From assembly GCF_002117935.1 (NCBI RefSeq), contig NZ_BDJE01000005.1, positions 1 to 64,000 of the forward strand: a DNA stretch of 64,000 nucleotides, in the 5' to 3' direction. A model generated the notes under the pieces. It was not told the origin of the DNA. It saw nothing but the letters and a program-made list of their open reading frames with translations, and searched no databases. Positions within the stretch are counted from its first letter, which is position 1. Every line of letters begins with the position of its first letter. The position numbers and the translations under genes are program-made. This document shows positions 58,607-64,000 of the stretch, piece by piece. This DNA comes from Nocardioides sp. PD653-B2 (GTDB lineage Bacteria; Actinomycetota; Actinomycetes; Propionibacteriales; Nocardioidaceae).

Positions 58607-59548
58607 ATGAACCCGCTTTCCCTGCGCGGCCTGGTCCGCCGGCGTGTGTACATCCCGTACGCCCGGATCCCCGCGGGCGAGATGGTCGAGCTGGCCGGGC
58701 GCGGATCGACGTACGTGACCGACACCCCCGGCCCCAGCCCGGACTCCCCGACGATCCTGCTGCTGCACGCGGTGGGCTGCACCGGGCTGCTGACCTGGTT
58801 CCCCGCGATCGAGCCGCTCTCGCGGCGCTTCCGGGTGGTGACGATGGACCAGCGGTGGCACGGGCGCGGCATCCAGTCGGACGAGTTCTCGCTCTACGAC
58901 TGCGCCGACGACGTGGCCGCGCTGATCGACGAGCTCGACCTGCGCGACGTGATCGTCGCCGGGTTCTCGATGGGCTCGATCATCGCGCAGCGAGTCTGGC
59001 GTCAGCACGGCGACAAGATCGACGGGCTGGTGCTCTGTGCCACGACCGACCGGTTCCGCTCGACGCTCCCGGAGCGCCTCTTCCACGCCGGCCTGGAGGC
59101 CGCGATGGTCGGCGCCCGCGGCGTCTCCCGCTCCCGGACGGCGGTCCGCGCCTCGCGGCAGGCCGCCCGCACGCTCGACCTCGCGCCGTCCGACATGCAC
59201 GACTGGGTGCTCCAGGAGTTCCGCAGCACCAGCCCCTGGGCGGTCGGCCAGGCCGTGGCCGCGCTCGGGCGCCATCACTCGCGGCCGTGGCTGTCGCGGA
59301 TCGACGTGCCGACCGCGGTCGTGGTGACGCTCCACGACCGGGTGCTGCCGCCCGACAACCAGATCGCGCTGGCCCGCCGGATCCCCGGCGCGACCATCCA
59401 CGACATCGAGGCCGGCCACGCCGCCTGCGTGCTCGAGGCCGAGAAGTTCGTCCCGGCCCTGGTCGAGGCCGCGGTGACCGTCAACGCCCGCCGGCGCGAC
59501 TTCACCCGGCAGCGGGCTGCGAAGCCGCGCAGCTCCGAGACCGCCTGA
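58607..59548 (+). CDS. Alpha/beta hydrolase divergent from the chsE operon
   Basis: 313 residues. GRGSTYVTDTPG and ILLLHAVGCTGLLTWFPAI (oxyanion loop), VIVAGFSMGSIIAQRVW with the nucleophile Ser (near residue 126), VTLHDRVLPPDNQ and IEAGHAACV with the Asp/His of the triad. It could be a thioesterase, lactonase or ester hydrolase acting on steroid-derived CoA esters, an inference from its shared KstR box. It is not HsaD (present elsewhere). ATG 58607 follows GTGAGGA. Confidence 0.8.
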   Translation: MNPLSLRGLVRRRVYIPYARIPAGEMVELAGRGSTYVTDTPGPSPDSPTILLLHAVGCTGLLTWFPAIEPLSRRFRVVTMDQRWHGRGIQSDEFSLYDCADDVAALIDELDLRDVIVAGFSMGSIIAQRVWRQHGDKIDGLVLCATTDRFRSTLPERLFHAGLEAAMVGARGVSRSRTAVRASRQAARTLDLAPSDMHDWVLQEFRSTSPWAVGQAVAALGRHHSRPWLSRIDVPTAVVVTLHDRVLPPDNQIALARRIPGATIHDIEAGHAACVLEAEKFVPALVEAAVTVNARRRDFTRQRAAKPRSSETA

Positions 59549-59562
59549 GCCGTCCTCGGCGA

Positions 59563-61011
59563 TCAGCTGTCGGCGGTCGCCTTCCTCTTCCGCGCCCGGC
59601 GGATCGGCGTGGGCGTCTGCTGCGCGACGACCGCCGCCTTGAGCAGCGCGAGCTCGACCGGGAAGCGCTGCACCAGGTCGTCGACGTCCGGCATCGACTC
59701 CTTGCAGGCGATGATCCCGACGTGCATCTGGCCGTTGTTGGACATCACGGTGATGTTCAGGCCGGCGCCGTGGAAGACCGGGCCGAGCGGGAACAGCGCG
59801 AGGATCTCGGCGCCCATGAAGTAGAGCGGCACCGGTGGACCGGGCACGTTGGAGATGACCAGGTTGTGCACGACCGGGTGCTTCTCGGGCAGCTTGAGGC
59901 CGGCGTACGCACGCACCGCGAGGCCGAAGGTCCGCGGGGCGGCGAACTCCGCCCAGTCCTGGAGCGAGTCGGCGCTGATCGCCTGGTGGTGCTCCTTGGC
60001 GTTCTTGTTGCGCTCGGCCAGGTCGCGCAGTCGCTCGAGCGGGTCCTCGGTGTCGGTGCCGAGCTTGGCGAAGAGCGCGGAGACCTTGTTGGCGCCGGCG
60101 GAGCGCTTCGACGACGCGCGCACCGAGACCGGCACGGTCGCGAGCAGCGAGTTGGTCGGCAGCTCGTCACGGTCGAGCAGGTAGGACCGGAGCGCGCCAC
60201 CGGCGACGGCCAGCACCACGTCGTTGACCGTGGTGCCGGTGGCGTTCTTGATCTGCCGGATGTCCTCGATGTCCATGTTGGCCAGCGCGATCGCGCGGTG
60301 ACCGGTGATGGTGCCGTTGAAGGACGTGCGCGGGGCCGAGAACGGCGCGGCCATCGCCGTGCCGGCGCGGACCCGGCCGACGGTCTTGGTGATCAGCTGC
60401 GCCGAGGGGGTGACCAGGCGTACGGCGTTGAGCGGCCGGGTCATGGTGCTCACCAGCGCTCGACCGAACAGCTCGCGCTGCCGCGGCTCGCGGCCGTACT
60501 TCGGCGCCCCGGCCAGGGCCATCGGCGGCGCGTCGGCCTCGAGACTGCACAGGTGGGAGATCAGGTTCGAGCCGGAGACGCCGTCGACCGTGGCGTGGTG
60601 CATCTTCGAGAACACGACCACCTTGTCGCCCTCGTAGCCCTCGATCACCCACATCTCCCAGAGCGGGCGCGACCGGTCGAGCGGCAGCCCGGCCAGGTGG
60701 CCGGTCAGCTCGGTCAGCTCGGTGTAGCCGCCGGGGGCGGGCAGCGCGAGGCGGTGCACGTGCCGGTCGATGTCGAAGTGCTTGTCGTGGACCCAGATCG
60801 GGTGGTCCAGGCCGAGCGGGACCGTGCGGAGCCGGCGGGTGAACTCGGGGACGTTGCCGACGCTGCTGTCGATCTGGGCACGGAGCCTGTCGAAGCTGTA
60901 GCCGTCGGGCATGGTGCTCGGGTCGAGCACGATCACGCCGCAGACGTGCATCAGCTGTGCGGGCGTCTCGAGGTAGAGGAAGCTCGCGTCGAGCCCTGAC
61001 AACCGGTCCAT
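59563..61011 (-). CDS. Wax ester synthase / diacylglycerol acyltransferase (WS/DGAT)
   Basis: 482 residues. The acyltransferase motif HHATVDGVSGSNL (near residue 135) is intact, as are DASFLYLETPAQLMHV, NDVVLAVAGGALR and ISNVPGPPVPLYFMGAEI. It joins acyl-CoA to diacylglycerol or alcohols to make storage triacylglycerol or wax ester at the membrane. ATG 61011 has a GGGAGG site 8 bases upstream; a GTG at 61017 is an alternative. Its promoter overlaps the KstR box 61045-61058, so the acyl-CoA load from sterol breakdown could induce storage. Confidence 0.88.
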   Translation of the reverse strand: MDRLSGLDASFLYLETPAQLMHVCGVIVLDPSTMPDGYSFDRLRAQIDSSVGNVPEFTRRLRTVPLGLDHPIWVHDKHFDIDRHVHRLALPAPGGYTELTELTGHLAGLPLDRSRPLWEMWVIEGYEGDKVVVFSKMHHATVDGVSGSNLISHLCSLEADAPPMALAGAPKYGREPRQRELFGRALVSTMTRPLNAVRLVTPSAQLITKTVGRVRAGTAMAAPFSAPRTSFNGTITGHRAIALANMDIEDIRQIKNATGTTVNDVVLAVAGGALRSYLLDRDELPTNSLLATVPVSVRASSKRSAGANKVSALFAKLGTDTEDPLERLRDLAERNKNAKEHHQAISADSLQDWAEFAAPRTFGLAVRAYAGLKLPEKHPVVHNLVISNVPGPPVPLYFMGAEILALFPLGPVFHGAGLNITVMSNNGQMHVGIIACKESMPDVDDLVQRFPVELALLKAAVVAQQTPTPIRRARKRKATADS

Positions 61012-61044
61012 CTGCACACCCTCCCAGGTGAGGCGCCCCGTGGC

Positions 61045-61058
61045 TAGAACGCGTTCTA
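61045..61058. promoter_or_regulatory. KstR operator (WS/DGAT and divergent hydrolase)
   Basis: TAGAACGCGTTCTA is a perfect palindrome matching TnnAACnnGTTnnA. On the plus strand TAGTTT (61057-61062) gives a candidate promoter toward the lipase unit; on the minus strand TAGCCA lies toward WS/DGAT. Confidence 0.85.
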
Positions 61059-61151
61059 GTTTCCAACGACGGCGGTCGCCCGGCGACACGGGTGACGGAC
61101 GTCTCATGCCCCCGCGGCACCGGCACCAACCCCCGTTCTACATTTGTCGGC

Positions 61152-62399
61152 ATGTCCTTCCTGCGCCGCCAGCTCGTCACCGCAGCCCTCACCGCCAACG
61201 CGATCCGCCCGGTCCCCGGCTTCCGTGCCGGCATCCCCGCCTTCGCCGCCGGCTGGCTGACGACCGAGCTGGCGCCGCACCTGCTCGCGGTGACGGCGGC
61301 CGACACGGCCGCGCACCTCGCCCCCCGCCGGCGCACCACGGCCGGGCTCGCGCTGGCGTTCGCCAACCTCGCGGGTCAGCTGTTCCTCGTCGACCAGGCC
61401 CGGCGGGTCGGGACCGAGGCCGAGGAAGCCCTGGTCGACGGCCTCGGCTACGACTACGTCGAGCAGCTCGACGCCAAGCCGACACCGGCCGAGCTCGCGA
61501 CGCCGTGGCGCCGGCTGGTCAACCCGTTCCGGATGCGCGACCTCACGGTCAGGGTCGAGAAGGACATCGCCTACGCCCCCGAGCACGGCAAGCGCGGACT
61601 GCTCGACATCTACCTCCCGGCCGAGGGCGAGGTGTCGAACGCCCCGGTGCTGCTGCAGGTGCACGGGGGAGGCTGGACGATCGGCAACAAGGACCAGCAG
61701 GGCATCCCCCTCATGCAGCACATGGCCGCCAAGGGCTGGGTCTGCGTGGCCATCAACTACCGGCTCGCCCCCCGCAACCCGTTCCCCGCCCAGATCATCG
61801 ACGTGAAGCAGGCGATCGCCTGGATCCGCGAGCACATCGAGGAGTACGGCGGCGACCCCGACTACATCGCGATCACCGGCGGTTCGGCCGGCGGCCACCT
61901 CACCGCGCTCGCGGCCGTGACCCAGAACGACCCGGCGTACCAGCCCGGCTTCGAGGGCGCCGACACGAGCGTCGCGGCCGCCGTGCCCCACTACGGCGTC
62001 TACGACTTCTCCGGCTGCACCGGGCTGCGCAGCGCGGAGCTGATGCGCGACCGGTTCCTGGCGCCGCGGGTGGTCAGGAAGAGCTGGGCCGAGGACCCCG
62101 AGGTCTTCGAGGCGGGCACACCGCTCCTGCGGATCACCAAGGAGGCCCCGGACTTCTTCGTGCTGCACGGCGCCCACGACTCGCTCGTCTCGGTCGAGCA
62201 GGCTCGGCTCTTCGTCGAGCGACTGCGGGAGACGTCCGGCGCGACGGTCGTGTACGCCGAGCTGCCGGGCGCCCAGCACGCCTTCGACGTGTTCCCGTCG
62301 ATCCGGAGCGCGCACGTCGTCCGCGCGATCGACCGCTACCTGCACTGGCACTGGAACGGGTGGCGCCGCGAGCACGCGACCGGCACTCTGTCTTCATGA
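61152..62399 (+). CDS. Hormone-sensitive-lipase-type alpha/beta hydrolase
   Basis: 415 residues with two N-terminal hydrophobic segments (about 10-35 and 70-95). The HSL-type oxyanion motif is VHGGGWTIGNKD, the nucleophile is in ITGGSAGGHLTALAA, and LHGAHDSLV and PGAQHAFDVFPS supply Asp and His. An upstream in-frame start at 61092 is possible, but TACATT lies 7 bases before ATG 61152 (leaderless). It overlaps the USP gene by ATGA. A possible membrane lipase or sterol ester hydrolase; the substrate is unknown. Confidence 0.83.
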   Translation: MSFLRRQLVTAALTANAIRPVPGFRAGIPAFAAGWLTTELAPHLLAVTAADTAAHLAPRRRTTAGLALAFANLAGQLFLVDQARRVGTEAEEALVDGLGYDYVEQLDAKPTPAELATPWRRLVNPFRMRDLTVRVEKDIAYAPEHGKRGLLDIYLPAEGEVSNAPVLLQVHGGGWTIGNKDQQGIPLMQHMAAKGWVCVAINYRLAPRNPFPAQIIDVKQAIAWIREHIEEYGGDPDYIAITGGSAGGHLTALAAVTQNDPAYQPGFEGADTSVAAAVPHYGVYDFSGCTGLRSAELMRDRFLAPRVVRKSWAEDPEVFEAGTPLLRITKEAPDFFVLHGAHDSLVSVEQARLFVERLRETSGATVVYAELPGAQHAFDVFPSIRSAHVVRAIDRYLHWHWNGWRREHATGTLSS

Positions 62400-62803
62400 C
62401 CTCGCCCAGCACCATCGTCGTCGGCTACGTGCCCACCCCCGAAGGCCTCGCGGCCGTCGACTACGCGGTCGGCCAGGCCCAACACGACGGCGCCACCCTG
62501 GTCGTCGTCAACTCCGGTCACCGGGGCAACGACGCGGACCCCAAGTTCGCCGACGCCGCCGAATGGGACGCACTCGACCAGCGGCTGATCTCGCTCGGCA
62601 TCGCCCACGAGATGCGCCAGTCCGCCCAGGCGCTGTCGTCGGCGGAGGAGATCCTCTCGGCCGCCACGGAGCTCGGCGCCGACCTGATCGTCATCGGTCT
62701 CCGGCGCCGCTCCCCGGTGGGCAAGCTCTTCCTCGGCAGCAGCTCGCAGCAGGTCATCCTCGAGGCCGACTGCCCGGTCGTCGCGGTCAAGCGGCCGACG
62801 TAG
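62396..62803 (+). CDS. Universal stress protein (UspA family)
   Basis: 135 residues, single Usp domain. IVVGYVPTPEGLAAVDYA at the N-terminus and LIVIGLRRRSPVGKLFLGSSSQ with the C-terminal VEADCPVVAVK-like end match the ATP-binding Usp motif (G-x2-G-x9-G-S). Coupled to the HSL-type hydrolase by ATGA. Co-transcription with a lipase is unusual and may reflect dormancy/lipid-storage physiology; this is inference. Confidence 0.85.
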   Translation: MTSPSTIVVGYVPTPEGLAAVDYAVGQAQHDGATLVVVNSGHRGNDADPKFADAAEWDALDQRLISLGIAHEMRQSAQALSSAEEILSAATELGADLIVIGLRRRSPVGKLFLGSSSQQVILEADCPVVAVKRPT

Positions 62804-62806
62804 CCG

Positions 62807-64000
62807 TCAGCGGTAGGACGACAGCCGGCCCTGGTCGGCGATGAGCAGGCGACCCTCGCCGGTCTGCATGCTCGCCTCGTCGGACAGGTCCTCGTCGAGC
62901 GTCCAGCGGGGCTCGGCCGCGCCCCACGCGTAGTAGCGGACCGTCCCGCCGCGGAGCACGTACAGCCCCTCGGCGGCCAGGGCGGGGCTGCCGTCGTAGG
63001 TCTCGATGACCTCGCGGTCGTCGCCGTAGAGGTCCCCGGAGCCCACGTCGAACGCGTACTGGTCGCTCCCGGACCGGAACGGCACGACGTAGCCGAAGCG
63101 GGTGCCGTCGACCGACCCCTGCGGACCCTCGCGGTCGTAGACCTGCACCTCGGTCTCACCGCCGGCGGAGGCGATGTGCTGGACCGCGACCAGGTCCCGG
63201 GCGAACAGCTGGACGACCGGGCTGTCGTCGCGGTCCGACGACCACAGCGGGTCGCCGGTGGAGGCGTCGTACGCCGTGGCCCGCTCGCCGCCCACCGCGA
63301 CGAAGTCGCCGGCGACCGCGATGTCGGTCATCTCGACGTCGATCACGCCGTGGTCGACCGACCACGTCGTCGCGCCGTCGGCCGGGTCCACGCGCAGGAG
63401 CTGGGCGCCCTCGATCACGAAGAGGCCTGCTTCGCCGACCCCGACCTCGTCGGCGCCCACCGACCAGAGCCGGTCGCCGCTGTCGAGGTCGCGGGCGACC
63501 AGCTCGCCCTCGGTCCCGAGGTAGGCGCAGTCGTCGTCGAACCACCGGACGTCGCCTTCGGCCGACCAGAGCTCGGCACCGTCCTCGGTCGCCAGCGCCG
63601 TCACCCGGCTGACGGCCGCGTCGTCGACGAGGACGACCTCGTCGTGGTCGGGTGGCGCCGCGAGGAACCCGCCGCCCTCCACCCGGACCGTCCACGTCTC
63701 ATGGCCGTCACCGTCGAGAGCGGCGACCGTGCCTTCGTCGGTCACGACGTACGTCGCGTCGGCCACCGCCGCCAGGCCCATCAGCGAGCCGGAGACCTGC
63801 CACGTCCAGTCCCGGTCGGGCTTCTCGGTGACCGCTCCGGGCAGGGCGAGGTGTCCGCCGTACCCGTAGACCTCCGAGTCGACCGCCCCGCGGCTGGAGG
63901 CCACCACGGCCCCCACCGCGAGCGCGCCGACCACCGCGAGGGCGACCAGGACGCCGATCGTCCGACGAGGCCGGGGCCGCGCCGGGCGGGCCGGACCCGC
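62807..64000 (-). CDS. Membrane-anchored PQQ-like beta-propeller protein (5' end beyond window)
   Basis: At least 398 residues, open to the right edge, so the N-terminus is outside the window. The edge-proximal part is a basic stretch then a hydrophobic anchor (IGVLVALAVVGALAVGAVVA, near 63900-63960). The rest has repeated PQQ-type blades: VVTDEGTVAALDGDG, GEELWSAEG-like DGAELWSAEGD, DLDSGDRLWSVGAD, DASTGDPLWSSDRD. A GTG 63934 would give a short form lacking the cytosolic tail and is unlikely. Function unknown; may be a sensor or BamB-like scaffold. Confidence 0.75.
   Translation of the reverse strand, partial: AGPARPARPRPRRTIGVLVALAVVGALAVGAVVASSRGAVDSEVYGYGGHLALPGAVTEKPDRDWTWQVSGSLMGLAAVADATYVVTDEGTVAALDGDGHETWTVRVEGGGFLAAPPDHDEVVLVDDAAVSRVTALATEDGAELWSAEGDVRWFDDDCAYLGTEGELVARDLDSGDRLWSVGADEVGVGEAGLFVIEGAQLLRVDPADGATTWSVDHGVIDVEMTDIAVAGDFVAVGGERATAYDASTGDPLWSSDRDDSPVVQLFARDLVAVQHIASAGGETEVQVYDREGPQGSVDGTRFGYVVPFRSGSDQYAFDVGSGDLYGDDREVIETYDGSPALAAEGLYVLRGGTVRYYAWGAAEPRWTLDEDLSDEASMQTGEGRLLIADQGRLSSYR

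Noticed and set aside
56350..60999. A plus-strand open frame of about 1549 codons opposite chsE and the WS/DGAT gene
   Set aside because: Same reason: low-complexity antisense frame covering well-supported genes on the other strand.

Overview
The window is a high-GC chromosome segment from an actinobacterium. Gene content and order match the cholesterol/steroid catabolic regulons of mycolic-acid actinobacteria. The DUF222 (13E12-type) HNH genes, the F420-type oxidoreductase, the mycothiol-type enzyme, frequent GTG starts and leaderless promoters suggest a Nocardioides-like organism. The genus is an inference from overall character, not from a marker gene.

Layout. 0.1-1.4 kb: a DUF222/HNH gene. 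1.7-13.1 kb: side-chain activation and degradation (NPD-family flavoprotein, FadD19-type ligase, EchA19-type hydratase, FadD8-type ligase, F420-type oxidoreductase, OB-fold protein, two Ltp thiolases) plus a PAP2 membrane protein. 13.2-16.2 kb: a non-steroid insert with an XRE regulator, a mycothiol-type enzyme, a clpP remnant, an aldo/keto reductase and a methionine aminopeptidase. 16.2-18.7 kb: divergent CYP125 and FadA5. 18.7-23.8 kb: two SDRs divergent from echA20-ipdA-ipdB-ipdC. 23.8-27.8 kb: sulfotransferase, two small membrane proteins, secreted M4 metalloprotease. 28.0-36.6 kb: fadA6-kstR2-ipdF-fadE30 divergent from fadD3-fadE31-fadE32-fadE33-cupin. 36.7-40.5 kb: a small leaderless ORF and hsaA-hsaD-hsaC-hsaB. 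40.6-45.2 kb: second DUF222/HNH gene, Excalibur-domain secreted protein, epimerase, DHFR-like protein. 45.3-47.9 kb: kstD and a MaoC hydratase. 47.9-53.6 kb: alcohol dehydrogenase, DUF480-methyltransferase fusion, frameshifted hrpB, dienelactone hydrolase. 53.6-58.5 kb: side-chain C3 removal (ltp2, chsH1, a split chsH2, a fused chsE1-chsE2). 58.6-62.8 kb: alpha/beta hydrolase, wax ester synthase/DGAT, lipase-like hydrolase, universal stress protein. 62.8 kb to the edge: a partial membrane-anchored beta-propeller.

How it works together. CYP125, FadD19, EchA19, FadA5, ChsE, ChsH and Ltp2 shorten the sterol side chain. KstD and HsaABCD open rings A and B to give HIP. FadD3, FadE30, IpdF, IpdC, EchA20, IpdAB, FadA6 and FadE31-33 degrade rings C and D. 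Nine KstR-type operators (TnnAACnnGTTnnA, three with one mismatch) precede the upper-pathway units. Two KstR2-type palindromes control the HIP units, and kstR2 itself is in the window. KstR, KshAB, HsaEFG and the Mce4 importer are not in the window.

Most notable: (i) one 740-residue ChsE1-ChsE2 fusion beside a ChsH2 split into separate MaoC and DUF35 genes, each carrying a palindromic-repeat-encoded peptide at one terminus; (ii) a consistent leaderless promoter layout in which the last TA of the KstR operator is the start of the -10 hexamer; (iii) a clpP C-terminal remnant near a ClgR-like regulator; (iv) unassigned genes inside the regulons (cupin, ProC-like protein, F420-type oxidoreductase, wax ester synthase unit).
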